Shown here piece after piece: positions 46,793 to 55,123 of a DNA stretch of 64,000 nucleotides (the first letter of the stretch is position 1; every line of letters begins with the position of its first letter). This stretch comes from Bradyrhizobium sp. 200 (lineage in GTDB: Bacteria > Pseudomonadota > Alphaproteobacteria > Rhizobiales > Xanthobacteraceae). The translations under genes and the position numbers were made by a program. The stretch spans positions 2,524,001-2,588,000 of the forward strand of contig NZ_CP064689.1 of assembly GCF_023100945.1 (NCBI RefSeq). Reading direction: 5' to 3'. The notes under the pieces were generated by a model, which did not search any database, had not been told where the DNA came from, and worked only from the letters and a program-made list of their open reading frames with translations.

Positions 46793-46892
46793 GAGCTTCG
46801 GTCCTGATTCAATCAGGACCAAAGCCTAGATTCTTTGTTTTGACGCGTTTTCTTCATGCGAACCGGTGCCCACTTCGCTTGAAAACGCTCTA
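46793..46892. repeat. Dispersed repeat, second copy of the element at 27137
   Basis: The stem GCTTCGGTCCTGATT / AATCAGGACCAAAGC is followed by TTTTGACGCGTTTTCTTCATG, then GCGAACCGGTGCCCACTTCG and CTTGAAAACGCTC. It parallels 27137-27236 in order, spacing and sequence. It lies directly upstream of the dihaem cytochrome gene. Confidence 0.8.
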
Positions 46893-46907
46893 GTGACAGG
46901 CCGGTGA

Positions 46908-47831
46908 ATGCTGCGACGAATTCTCCTTGTCTTGATTTTGGCTGGCGCCGCCGGCGCCGGCATCTTCTGGTGGCTGACGGTCCCGGCGGTCGTTACCGCG
47001 GCCTCGCTCGCTCCCCGAATGCCGAACCTCGCCAACGGCGTCACAACGTTCAATGCCGGCGGCTGTTCCTCCTGCCATGCCGTTCCCAACCAGCCCGATC
47101 GGCTGAGGCTCGGCGGCGGGCTTGCAATGCCGTCGCCGTTCGGGACGTTTTACGTTCCCAACATCTCGTCCGATCCCACTTACGGTATCGGCCGGTGGAG
47201 CGAAGCGGATTTCGTGACGGCGGTACTCAAGGGGACTTCGCCGGACGGCCAGCATTATTTCCCGGCCTTTCCATATGCGTCCTACCAGCATGCGACGGTC
47301 GACGACGTCCGCGATCTCTTTGCCTACCTGAAGACCCTTGCGCCGGTAACCGGCAAGCCGCGCGACCACGAGTTGCCGTTTCCATTCAATATCCGCCGCA
47401 ATGTCGGCATCTGGAAGTGGCTGTTCATGGACGGCAAGCCTTATCCGGCGGATGCCTCGCGTTCGGCGTCATGGAATCGCGGCGCCTATCTCGTCAACGG
47501 TCTGGGCCATTGCGCCGAGTGCCACAGCCCGCGCAACTTCCTCGGCGGCATCGTCGAGGCGCAACGCTTCGCAGGCGGGCCCAATCCGGAAGGCGAGGGC
47601 TGGGTGCCCAACATTACCCGGAAGGGATTGGCGGAGTGGAGCGCAAAGGACATCGCCTACTTCCTCGAGACCGGGCAAACGCCTGACGGTGACACCGCAG
47701 GCGGATCGATGGCGCGCGTCATCAGGAACACGTCGCAATTGCCGCCGGAGGATCGCGCTGCGATAGCGGAATATCTGAAGTCGCTGCCGCCGGTCGAAGG
47801 ACCGCCGCGGCCGAAGAAGAAGGAAGGCTGA
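46908..47831 (+). CDS. Dihaem cytochrome c, membrane-anchored
   Basis: A 307-residue protein. An N-terminal hydrophobic segment (ILLVLILAGAAGAGIFWWL) is probably an uncleaved anchor. It has two class I haem motifs, CSSCH near residue 53 and CAECH near residue 202, each followed by a distal Met region. The layout resembles the cytochrome subunits of alcohol dehydrogenases and of some molybdenum hydroxylases, so it could take electrons from the CoxL-like enzyme upstream. That pairing is an inference. The ATG 46908 has a weak ribosome site. Confidence 0.88.
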   Translation: MLRRILLVLILAGAAGAGIFWWLTVPAVVTAASLAPRMPNLANGVTTFNAGGCSSCHAVPNQPDRLRLGGGLAMPSPFGTFYVPNISSDPTYGIGRWSEADFVTAVLKGTSPDGQHYFPAFPYASYQHATVDDVRDLFAYLKTLAPVTGKPRDHELPFPFNIRRNVGIWKWLFMDGKPYPADASRSASWNRGAYLVNGLGHCAECHSPRNFLGGIVEAQRFAGGPNPEGEGWVPNITRKGLAEWSAKDIAYFLETGQTPDGDTAGGSMARVIRNTSQLPPEDRAAIAEYLKSLPPVEGPPRPKKKEG

Positions 47832-47864
47832 CGACCTTGTTGGACAGCGTGACTTCGCGCGCCG

Positions 47865-48647
47865 TCAGGGCGTCAAGGCCGCGGTGATCGGTTCGCGCCT
47901 TTCAGGCACGGGCGGCAGAATCGTCAGCGGCTTGCGCGGCACGGGCCTCGCGTTTTTGGTTCGTTTCAATTCCGTCGGGCGCTTGGCCGGGGTGATGTCG
48001 GTGAGCGGGCGATCGAAATCGCCGATCCGGTACAGCACGACGCCGCGATCGAAATAGGCGGGGGCGGCAAAGCGCGGATAATATTGAACCCCGAGATTGT
48101 AGGTGGCGAAGCCAGGGACTGGTTCGAAGCGTCCGATTGGCGCAGCGCCGGCTTCTTTCGCTGCAGGCGCTGCGGCGGCCATCGTGACCGCTGTACCGGT
48201 TGTGGCCGGCTCGTCCTGCGCGGGAGCGTCGGGCTGCACCGCGGCAACTTCCAGCGCGCCGCCGGCGGTTCTGTCGGTGATCATTTCCGCCGCGCCGGGT
48301 GGTTTTGAAAACAGTCCGAACAGAGTGTAGCCGCCCACCAGCACCGCCGAAATGATCGTTGCCGCCATCGTGTTGGAGGCGACCTTGCGCATCGTCTCGT
48401 AGGTGTGGGTCGCCTGCGGGGCCGGAGGCTGGAGCGCAATGGCGAGCAGTTGATCGTAGGTCGCGCGCTGGTCGACATCGTTCAGGATCTCGTAGGCGCG
48501 CACCAGCTCCCGGAACCGCAGCGCAGCATCGGGATTGTCGGGATTGATATCGGGATGGGTAGCCTTCGCCGCCTTGCGGAACGCCGTCCGCAATCCTTCG
48601 GCGTCATCGCTCGGAAGCGCTCCGAGCAAATCGTACAGCGTCCCCAT
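47865..48647 (-). CDS. J-domain protein with a membrane segment
   Basis: A 260-residue protein. Residues 3-66 are a J-domain with the essential HPD motif (KATHPDINP), which stimulates Hsp70/DnaK. A single transmembrane helix (MAATIISAVLVGGYTLFGLF) lies near residue 100, followed by an Ala/Pro-rich linker and a C-terminal domain without a recognisable family. A J-domain at the cytoplasmic N-terminus with a periplasmic tail is topologically plausible. Client and purpose are unknown. Confidence 0.85.
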   Translation of the reverse strand: MGTLYDLLGALPSDDAEGLRTAFRKAAKATHPDINPDNPDAALRFRELVRAYEILNDVDQRATYDQLLAIALQPPAPQATHTYETMRKVASNTMAATIISAVLVGGYTLFGLFSKPPGAAEMITDRTAGGALEVAAVQPDAPAQDEPATTGTAVTMAAAAPAAKEAGAAPIGRFEPVPGFATYNLGVQYYPRFAAPAYFDRGVVLYRIGDFDRPLTDITPAKRPTELKRTKNARPVPRKPLTILPPVPERREPITAALTP

Positions 48648-48769
48648 GGTGGTACTCGCGACTGTTTCCCCCTCGGATGTCCCCCGCCGCGGAGCCTCCG
48701 ATTGACGACGCCTTAGCTAATCAAAAATATCAAGGCGGTAGAATGATGCTCTTATGGCAAAAGCGTGCC

Positions 48770-48790
48770 ATGGTTAACGTCGTTAACCAT
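48770..48790. promoter_or_regulatory. 21-nt perfect palindrome
   Basis: ATGGTTAACG, a central T, then CGTTAACCAT. It lies 123 nt upstream of the J-domain gene start in an AT-richer stretch, so it may be an operator. The TTAA spacing is N5, not the N7 of CtrA boxes. Confidence 0.45.
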
Positions 48791-48822
48791 ACGTTGCCGT
48801 GGAGTGCACTCCATTGGGCGTA

Positions 48823-48948
48823 TCAGGCAGCCGCGGAGGCCGTTACTACATCGTCGTCCGGCAAGCCGACCGCGGTGAGCGCTTGCTGAATGAAGGCCTT
48901 CAGCCGGTCAAAAGTGACTGGTGTTTCGGACAGGGCGGGCAACTCCAT
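48823..48948 (-). pseudogene. Possible N-terminal remnant of a malate/lactate dehydrogenase (Ldh2 type)
   Basis: A 41-codon frame contains VTFDRLKAFIQQALTAVGLP, which resembles the first helices of Ldh2-family dehydrogenases, and then stops. No continuation of that family is visible in other frames. It could also be a short unrelated gene. The rest of the gap 48648-49019 shows only the palindrome. Confidence 0.35.
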
Positions 48949-49019
48949 GCGGCCACGGGCGCAGATGCGCGCCGGGCGAAGTCGGCGGCGATTTGCAGAC
49001 AGGCGGAGCCGCGCCGTTG

Positions 49020-49265
49020 CTAACCCGTGCCGAACGCCTTGAAGGTGATGATGGTGTGGGTGTCCTGGATGCCCGGAATCACCTGCACCCTCTCGTTGAC
49101 GAAATGGCCGATGTCGGTGTCGTTGTCGACGTAGAATTTGACCAAGAGATCGTAATCGCCGGCGGTAGAATAGATCTCCGAGGCGATCTCGGCCTCCGCG
49201 AGCGCATTGGCGACGGCATAGGACTGGCCGAGCTTGCATTTGAACTGGACGAAGAAGGGAACCAT
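49020..49265 (-). CDS. Stand-alone Lrp/AsnC-type ligand-binding domain protein
   Basis: An 81-residue protein consisting solely of the RAM/AsnC effector-binding fold: [19 protein letters not shown], then [13 protein letters not shown] and [19 protein letters not shown]. There is no helix-turn-helix. Such single-domain forms may bind amino acids or modulate full-length Lrp proteins by hetero-oligomerising. The ATG 49265 has GGAG upstream. It is divergent from thiD, with 132 nt between the starts. Confidence 0.88.
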   Translation of the reverse strand: MVPFFVQFKCKLGQSYAVANALAEAEIASEIYSTAGDYDLLVKFYVDNDTDIGHFVNERVQVIPGIQDTHTIITFKAFGTG

Positions 49266-49397
49266 CGCTGTCGTCTCCGGATAGATTGGCCCCAATAGGC
49301 CAAAAACCGCTGGTAATGGCAAGCCAACTTGCTGCCAATGGCGGGGCGCGGTAGGACAATCCATGGCGCTGAACCCTGCACTTTGACGAGACTTTTG

Positions 49398-50198
49398 ATG
49401 ACGACGCCGATTGCGCTCACCATCGCCGGCTCCGATTCCTCTGGCGGCGCCGGCATCCAGGCCGACCTCAAGACGTTTGCCGCACTCGGCGTCTACGGCG
49501 CTTCCGTGATCACGGCGCTGACCGCGCAGAACACCACGGGCGTCAGCGGCATCCACCAGGTGCCGGCTGAGTTCGTCACCGCGCAGATCGATGCGGTGTT
49601 TTCCGATCTCGCGATCGGTGCGGTCAAGATCGGCATGGTGGCGCATCCGCCTGTCATCGATGCCATTGTCACGGGGCTCAAGCGCTGGTCGCCGAAGCAT
49701 GTCGTGCTCGATCCCGTGATGGTCGCAACCTCGGGCGACCGGCTGCTCGCGACCGAAGCCGTCGACGCGCTGCGGACCAAACTCCTTCCGTTGGCGTCGG
49801 TGATCACGCCGAACTTGCCGGAAGCCGCAGCGCTGCTCGACGAAGGCGTGGCGGCGGACGAAGCTGCCGTCGAGAAGCAAGGCAGGCGATTGCTGGCCCT
49901 GGGTTGCAAGGCGGTGCTGATCAAGGGCGGCCACGGGGAGGGCGCCGAGAGCATCGACTATCTGATCGATTCCTCCGGCGTCACCGCGCTCGCCGCGCCA
50001 CGCATCGCCACCAAAAACACCCACGGCACCGGCTGCTCGCTCTCCTCGGCGATTGCCGCCGGCCTGGCGAAGGGCGAGGGCATGGAAATCGCGGTGCGCA
50101 ACGCCAAGGCCTGGGTCAGCGCGGCGATTGCTGCCGCAGACCGCTTCAGCGTCGGGCACGGCCACGGCCCGATCCATCATTTTCATAGATTTTACTAG
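49398..50198 (+). CDS. thiD: Hydroxymethylpyrimidine (phosphate) kinase
   Basis: A 266-residue ribokinase-family enzyme. The substrate loop is [18 protein letters not shown] near the N-terminus, and the anion-hole/Mg region is [20 protein letters not shown] near residue 215. It phosphorylates HMP and HMP-P in thiamine synthesis. The ATG 49398 has a weak GACGAG site; an upstream in-frame extension is ignored. No other thi gene or thiamine riboswitch was seen here. Confidence 0.95.
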   Translation: MTTPIALTIAGSDSSGGAGIQADLKTFAALGVYGASVITALTAQNTTGVSGIHQVPAEFVTAQIDAVFSDLAIGAVKIGMVAHPPVIDAIVTGLKRWSPKHVVLDPVMVATSGDRLLATEAVDALRTKLLPLASVITPNLPEAAALLDEGVAADEAAVEKQGRRLLALGCKAVLIKGGHGEGAESIDYLIDSSGVTALAAPRIATKNTHGTGCSLSSAIAAGLAKGEGMEIAVRNAKAWVSAAIAAADRFSVGHGHGPIHHFHRFY

Positions 50199-50410
50199 CC
50201 GCCGTCCTGCGGGCGTCTTGTAGCCCGGATGAGCGAAGAGCGACATCTGGGGTTTTGGCTATCGCCCATATCGCTGCACTCATGCGAACTATTAGCTAAC
50301 GAGCTATTAGCCAAGAAACGTCGCATTCGACGGCCGACGGTAAGGACCCACATTACGGGACAGTGCACTCAATAGACGTATCGCGCCTTCGCGAGCATCA
50401 CAGGCGAGTT

Positions 50411-50599
50411 AAGGGGTGCAGTCCAGCACTGTCACCGTAATTCCGTACAACGGAGCGGGGGCCTGAGTTCAATGGAAAGGGGCTAGGCGGACGGGGATGG
50501 ATTTTGGAGGCGAGAATGGCGGGTTTGGGCGCGGGACAGCCGATCACAGAAATTAGCGTGTCTCATTCAAGGGGTGCAGTCCAGGGTGTCACCGTAATA
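50411..50599. repeat. Direct repeats of a GGGGTGCAGTCCAG motif
   Basis: AAGGGGTGCAGTCCAG followed by TGTCACCGTAAT occurs at about 50411-50440 and again at 50570-50599; a further relic GGGTGTCATCGTAAT lies at 50610. These may be decayed ends of a mobile element. The remainder of 50199-50630 holds a CGGATGAGCGA motif and nothing coding. Confidence 0.6.
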
Positions 50600-50630
50600 G
50601 CCGGCTAATGGGTGTCATCGTAATACAATG

Positions 50631-50870
50631 TCAGTTCTCGTAATACACGATTGTGCTGTATATCGGAGAGGCGACCCATAAATCGTATTTTGAATCAAAA
50701 TCCAGTACAGCTTCCACTTCAAATTCGCCCTCCATATAAAGAAGAACGTGGGTGCCTGCGGCAATCTTGTCTTTCGAGTTTTGTATCTCATTCTTTGAGC
50801 GCGGAAGATTCAGACGAACTCTATGGAGTTCGTCTTTATTGTTAAAATCGCCGTAGATCTTGGGGAGCAT
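50631..50870 (-). CDS. Small AT-rich protein, candidate immunity protein
   Basis: A 79-residue frame from ATG 50870 to TGA at 50631. It is mildly acidic overall, with strand-rich stretches such as HVLLYMEGEFEVEAVLDFDS, and has no signal peptide. GC is clearly lower than the genome. It begins 10 nt downstream of the toxin-like frame on the same strand, the usual order for toxin and immunity genes. I do not recognise a family, so the role is inferred from position and composition only. Confidence 0.5.
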   Translation of the reverse strand: MLPKIYGDFNNKDELHRVRLNLPRSKNEIQNSKDKIAAGTHVLLYMEGEFEVEAVLDFDSKYDLWVASPIYSTIVYYEN

Positions 50871-50880
50871 GGCTTGTTCT

Positions 50881-51189
50881 TTACCATCTCGGCGTGGGGA
50901 ATGGGTTGGTTTGCGGCCTAAAAACTCCGCTGATTGCCAACGCCAAATCGGGAGGTAGTGGGCTCGGCACCTGTACCGTTGCATGATAACCCGCGCCTGG
51001 GCTAGGCACAACGGGAACTCCTAGCCCCACTAGTTCGGCTGTGGTGGTGACACTAATTTGCTTATTCGGAAAAGCACCTGCTTGCGCAAGTTCATTGATT
51101 CCCTTTCCAGGTGCAGATTGAACCGAGAACCCATATAAGCCAGGGACCGCCCTATGCTCGTCGGAGCCCGCGATCAGCTGGTCTGGCAA
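50881..51189 (-). CDS. Truncated secreted-toxin-like C-terminal fragment
   Basis: A 102-codon frame with TTG as its only possible start (a stop lies just upstream at 51202). It reads PGLYGFSVQSAPGKGINELA, then ISVTTTAELVGLGVPVVPSP and GAGYHATVQVPSPLPPDLAL. This style is like the C-terminal region of polymorphic toxins or effectors, so it may be the tail of a larger gene cut at the junction with the phage gene. No full-length parent is present. The TTG start makes independent expression doubtful. Confidence 0.45.
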   Translation of the reverse strand: MPDQLIAGSDEHRAVPGLYGFSVQSAPGKGINELAQAGAFPNKQISVTTTAELVGLGVPVVPSPGAGYHATVQVPSPLPPDLALAISGVFRPQTNPFPTPRW

Positions 51190-51196
51190 GACGGTG

Positions 51197-52036
51197 ATGA
51201 TCTATACACCCTATGTCGGCAACCAGCTTCCGATCTATAACGGTACCGGTATGGTGCCGACCACATTCGCCGAGCTTTCCATAGCGATCGCAGACACTTC
51301 GAAAAATCCCTCAGCCATCGGGGCGAATAAAATCAACGATTGGTTCGTCTGGAACGATAGTGGGACGATCAGGCTCTCACACGGACCGGATTGGACCAGC
51401 GACACGGCCAGGTCAGCAGGCACCGCGCTCACCAGGGTCAATGGAGTACTGTTGAACAGCGTCGCAATCACCAACGGCCCGGCTGCCTCGCGCGGAACGT
51501 ATGTCGGCACAACCCGAAGCAACGGATCATCGCAACTTGATTGGATCTTCGGCGCGTCCGCAGCCGGTGGCACTGCCGCATTCTTCGGCGTCTGGAATAT
51601 GCACAATCGCGTAGATGTCGATACGACTGTAACCGATAGCACGCCGTCATGGTCCACTGCTACCAGTGCGACACCTGCCGCACTCAATACTGGCGGAACG
51701 GGTAGCGGTCTCAACAATCGAGTTAGTGCCGTTTTCGGCTTGGCCGAAGACGGCATACGCATTTCATTCGGAGCAAGAATGGCAGGTTCCGGTGTGGCAT
51801 TTGCCGGCGTTGATGCAGGCTTCGCCATGGACGCAACCAACGCCTTCGATAAGGTGGCCCATTCTCAGTCAACAAGTGGCGGCGCCGCCATCGTTATATC
51901 ATGCGTGACCGAAAAAGCGTACGAGCCACAACTCGGGTTTCATTTTTGGCAGGCCACCCAAGCTGGAGATGGAACAAACGCAGGCGCCATCGCAGGCGGT
52001 GTTTTTCAGGGTCTTTCGGGTAATTTGAGGATGTAA
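51197..52036 (+). CDS. Phage structural-like protein, N-terminally truncated
   Basis: A 279-residue frame. It opens MIYTPYVGNQLPIYNGTGM and continues with VWNDSGTIRLSHGPDWTSDT, PAASRGTYVGTTRSNGSSQL and WNMHNRVDVDTT, a pattern I recognise from tail or collar proteins in prophages of Rhizobiales. Full-length relatives carry a further N-terminal stretch before the TPYVGNQ segment, which is missing here. GC is slightly low. No other phage gene lies nearby, so this is a residual fragment, possibly still open but without a partner. Confidence 0.6.
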   Translation: MIYTPYVGNQLPIYNGTGMVPTTFAELSIAIADTSKNPSAIGANKINDWFVWNDSGTIRLSHGPDWTSDTARSAGTALTRVNGVLLNSVAITNGPAASRGTYVGTTRSNGSSQLDWIFGASAAGGTAAFFGVWNMHNRVDVDTTVTDSTPSWSTATSATPAALNTGGTGSGLNNRVSAVFGLAEDGIRISFGARMAGSGVAFAGVDAGFAMDATNAFDKVAHSQSTSGGAAIVISCVTEKAYEPQLGFHFWQATQAGDGTNAGAIAGGVFQGLSGNLRM

Positions 52037-52110
52037 AAATGCCAAGGCCGCACTACGCGCGCGGTCGGGCGGCTCAGGCGTGCGCGTTGAGGCGATTTTT
52101 TCCAACAACT

Positions 52111-52688
52111 TCAAGCTGATTTTCCCCATCCAGCCTCGGTTGCAAAAATAATCCGCTTCGCCGTTACCCCAAATCAGTCCTACAAACCCGCCATCCCGTC
52201 CTAAAGAAGAGGGGCGTTGGCCATCGTCACGAACGTTGGGACGGGTTGCGGTGGACGCGGCAGCGTCAGGCGCGAGAAGCTGTTCGCAGGGCGGTTATCC
52301 GTGAGCGAGCACAGCGCGCAGACGAACGGCGCTTAAACGCTTTCGCCAGAAGTTCGGCCGGCGGCACTGGCTGGCTGGATGGTTTGGCGGAGGAAGCTGC
52401 GTACGGCAAAACCGTGTGGTCCTGGCACCCGTGGCTGGTGTCAAGTCGGCGGAGGTTTGCGAAGCCCAACCGGGCGATGCGGGCCGCGAATTCGCCGATG
52501 ACGGAGGCAAGAGGAATTCGTCTCCGGGGAGAGCTCGGCATAAGCCGTAAAGCCATTGCGCGGGGAATGTCGGGCTGCTCCGGCTGTACCTGTATGCTCG
52601 TGTGCGCATTCTTGAGTGCATCTTGCACACGAGACCGCGGGTGCTAGCCGGCACCCGGCATTCCCTGCGCCCTCTCACTTTCGAGGGC
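52111..52688 (-). repeat. Dispersed non-coding repeat, copy 2 (inverted)
   Basis: The complement of this stretch aligns with 13257-13702: GCCCTCGAAAGTGAGAGGGC stem start, GGTCTCG and a CACACGAGCAT stretch, CGCAATGGCTTTACGGCTTA, GACCACACGGTTTTGCC and TTCGTGACGAT. It is diverged but collinear, with extra sequence in the middle. It takes up much of the gene-free region 52037-53184. Confidence 0.85.
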
Positions 52689-52757
52689 CGATAACATCTC
52701 AAAGCCTCGGGCGCAATGCGTCGCGAGATCGCGGAGTCGCGTTCACAAATGATGCAA

Positions 52758-52843
52758 CGTCATTGCGAGGAGCGCTTGCGACGAAGCAATCCAGCTTTCT
52801 TTGCGCGGCACGATGGATTGCTTCGCTTCGCTCGCAATGACGG
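52758..52843. repeat. Palindromic repeat, second copy of the 13124 family
   Basis: CGTCATTGCGAGGAGCGCTT and its complementary right arm ending CGCAATGACGG. Compare 13124-13201. The spacer to the long repeat, 52689-52757, also matches the spacer 13202-13256 in reverse complement. Confidence 0.85.
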
Positions 52844-52851
52844 CAATGAGT

Positions 52852-52930
52852 TAGTAATCCGGATGAGCGACATCCGGGGCGGCCGAATCCGCTTGCGTGA
52901 CCGGCCCTGGATTTCGCTCCATCCGGGCTA
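52852..52930. repeat. Inverted repeat with ATCCGGATGAGCGACATCCG arms
   Basis: Arms TAATCCGGATGAGCGACATCCG at the left and its mirror TTTCGCTCCATCCGGGCTA at the right, each imperfect. A related CGGATGAGCGAAGAGCGACA motif is at 50226. The sequence from here to 53184 shows no gene; a small stem CCCTG/CAGGG at 53154-53177 sits before the next gene's ribosome site. Confidence 0.6.
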
Positions 52931-53184
52931 CGCATACCCCGCGGCTCATCCGTTGAATTACGGGAATGGTTAATCTTCCAGGGCAATTGACTCCGGTGAG
53001 TGATGGTTTCCTGCGCAACTGCACACCGGGCGGGCACAACGTCGAGATGTTGCCTCTCCAATGTCGCTTACCTGTCGCATCGCGCTGCTATCCGCAAGTT
53101 GTGGGGCGCGGCACTGATTCTCGTGGGGATTATCGCGGCGTGAACAGTCATCGCCCTGTCACAGAAATCTGTCAGGGGACAGGT

Positions 53185-53997
53185 ATGGGTAGTGACTCCT
53201 TAGGTGAAGAAAGCCCGGAACGGCGTTTTCGCACTTTGTTTATCTCCGATGTCCATCTCGGAGCCCGCGGCTCGCAAGCCGATCGTTTGCTGGACTTCCT
53301 CAAAAGCCATGACGCCGACACCATCTATCTCGTCGGCGATATCGTCGACGGCTGGGCGCTGAAGTCGAGCTGGTACTGGCCGCAATCGCACAACGACTTC
53401 GTGCAGAAGATGCTGCGCAAGGCGCGCAAGGGTGCCAAGATCATCTACGTGCCGGGCAATCACGACGAGTTCCTGCGCAATTATTACGGTACGCATTTCG
53501 GCGGCATCGACGTGGTGGAAAACACCATTCATGAGGGCGTTGACGGCAAGCGCTACCTCATCATCCACGGCGACATCTTCGATCTCGTCGTGCAGAACGC
53601 GCGCTGGCTCGCCCATCTCGGCGACAAAGCCTACGACTTCGCCATCCAGATGAACCGGCTGGTCAACTTCTTCCGGCGCATGTTCGGCGTGCCCTATTGG
53701 TCGCTGTCGCAATGGGCGAAGCTGAAGGTCAAGAACGCCGTGAACTATATCGGCGCGTTCGAAAAGACCCTCGCCGGCGAGGCGCGGCGGCACGGCGCCG
53801 ACGGCGTGATCTGCGGCCATATCCACTACGCCACGATCCGCGACGAGCATGGCATCCGCTACATGAATTGCGGCGACTGGGTGGAAAGCTGCACCGCGCT
53901 CGCCGAGCACGAGGACGGTCGGTTCGAGATCATCACCTGGACCGATCCACAGCGAAGGATGGCACCCGTTCCCCGCGTGGCGGCGCGCGCTGCATGA
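53185..53997 (+). CDS. Metallophosphoesterase, LpxH-like
   Basis: A 270-residue calcineurin-type phosphoesterase. All five metal motifs are visible: ISDVHLG, VGDIVDGW, PGNHDE, IHGD and GHIHYA. It resembles UDP-2,3-diacylglucosamine diphosphatases of the LpxH type, yet the coupling to a glycosyltransferase suggests another lipid-phosphate substrate is possible. The ATG at 53185 is the family-like start; a frame reaching 52966 lies in repeat-rich sequence. It overlaps the next gene by ATGA. Confidence 0.85.
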   Translation: MGSDSLGEESPERRFRTLFISDVHLGARGSQADRLLDFLKSHDADTIYLVGDIVDGWALKSSWYWPQSHNDFVQKMLRKARKGAKIIYVPGNHDEFLRNYYGTHFGGIDVVENTIHEGVDGKRYLIIHGDIFDLVVQNARWLAHLGDKAYDFAIQMNRLVNFFRRMFGVPYWSLSQWAKLKVKNAVNYIGAFEKTLAGEARRHGADGVICGHIHYATIRDEHGIRYMNCGDWVESCTALAEHEDGRFEIITWTDPQRRMAPVPRVAARAA

Positions 53998-55052
53998 CGC
54001 ATATCCTGGTCGCGACCGATGCGTGGCATCCCCAGGTCAACGGGGTGGTTCGGACGCTGACCATGATGGCAGACGCGGCCAGGGGATTTGGCGTCGAGGT
54101 GAGTTTCCTGACGCCGCAATCGTTTCGCACCTTCGCGATGCCGAGTTATCCCGATCTGCGGCTGGCTCTGCCGTACCCGGCAAAAATCGCAAAACTGATC
54201 GAGGCGGCAAAGCCCGACAGCATTCATATCGCGACTGAGGGCCCGATCGGACTATTGGTGCGGCGCTATTGCCGCAAGCGAGGCCTGCCGTTCACCACGA
54301 GCTTTCACACCCGTTTCCCCGAATATGTCTCCGCGCGTTCGCCGATCCCGGAATCCTGGGTGTGGCGGGCGCTGCGCGCCTTCCACCGGCCGAGCCAGGC
54401 GGTGATGGCGGCAACGCCGGCGCTGGCGGCCGAATTGCGCCTGCGCGGCTTTCGCAACGTGGTGCTGTGGTCGCGCGGCGTCGATACCTCGCTATTCCAT
54501 CCGCGCAGCGCCGATCTCTGCCTGCCGATGCCGGTGTTTCTCAGCGTCGGACGCGTCGCGGTTGAAAAGAATCTCGAAGCCTTCCTCGACCTCGATCTGC
54601 CCGGCACCAAGCTCGTCGTCGGCGACGGGCCGGCCCGCGCGGCGCTGGAGCGGAAATATCCGGACGCCGTGTTCCTCGGCGCAAGGCATGGCGAGGAACT
54701 GGCCGAAATCTACGCGGCCTCCGATATTTTCGTATTTCCCAGCAAGACCGACACGTTTGGCCTGGTGCTGCTGGAGGCGCTGGCCAGTGGCTTGCCGGTT
54801 GCCGCCTTTCCGGTTTGCGGTCCGCGCGACGTAATCGGCTCGGCGCCGGTAGGCGTCCTGGACGAGGATTTGCGCACGGCCTGCCTCGAGGCGTTGCAGA
54901 TTTCGCGGGAAGATTGCGTCGAATTCGCCGCCGGCTACACTTGGCAGGCTTCCGCGCGGGTTTTTGTCGATCATGCCCTGAATCTTCGCCCGGTCGAGCC
55001 GGAAGGCGAGGTGGCCGAATTTGGGGCGGAAGACCCGCATTTCGCCGCCTGA
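53994..55052 (+). CDS. Family 4 glycosyltransferase
   Basis: A 352-residue GT-B enzyme. It opens ILVATDAWHPQVNGVVRTLT, like the SqdX/MgtA-type enzymes that transfer sugars to diacylglycerol, and has FTTSFHTRFPEYV plus the donor-site FPSKTDTFGLVLLEALASG near residue 250. The ATG 53994 couples to the phosphoesterase (ATGA). A glycolipid product is likely but the acceptor is not known. An out-of-frame extension to 53697 is ignored. Confidence 0.88.
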   Translation: MTHILVATDAWHPQVNGVVRTLTMMADAARGFGVEVSFLTPQSFRTFAMPSYPDLRLALPYPAKIAKLIEAAKPDSIHIATEGPIGLLVRRYCRKRGLPFTTSFHTRFPEYVSARSPIPESWVWRALRAFHRPSQAVMAATPALAAELRLRGFRNVVLWSRGVDTSLFHPRSADLCLPMPVFLSVGRVAVEKNLEAFLDLDLPGTKLVVGDGPARAALERKYPDAVFLGARHGEELAEIYAASDIFVFPSKTDTFGLVLLEALASGLPVAAFPVCGPRDVIGSAPVGVLDEDLRTACLEALQISREDCVEFAAGYTWQASARVFVDHALNLRPVEPEGEVAEFGAEDPHFAA

Positions 55053-55123
55053 GTTCACGGCAACGCCTGAATTCACGGTAAATCGTCTTGCCCGCCCGTC
55101 GGCGACCGCGATACAAATTGCGG

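Noticed and set aside
48770..48790. CtrA box in the palindrome
   Set aside because: The TTAA half-sites are 5 nt apart, not 7.
52246..52840. Open frames across the second repeat copy
   Set aside because: Same reason as for the first copy; such products (Cys/Arg/Ser-rich) are typical false genes.
52966..53184. Earlier start for the metallophosphoesterase
   Set aside because: The additional 73 residues fall in non-coding repeat-rich sequence and do not resemble the family start.
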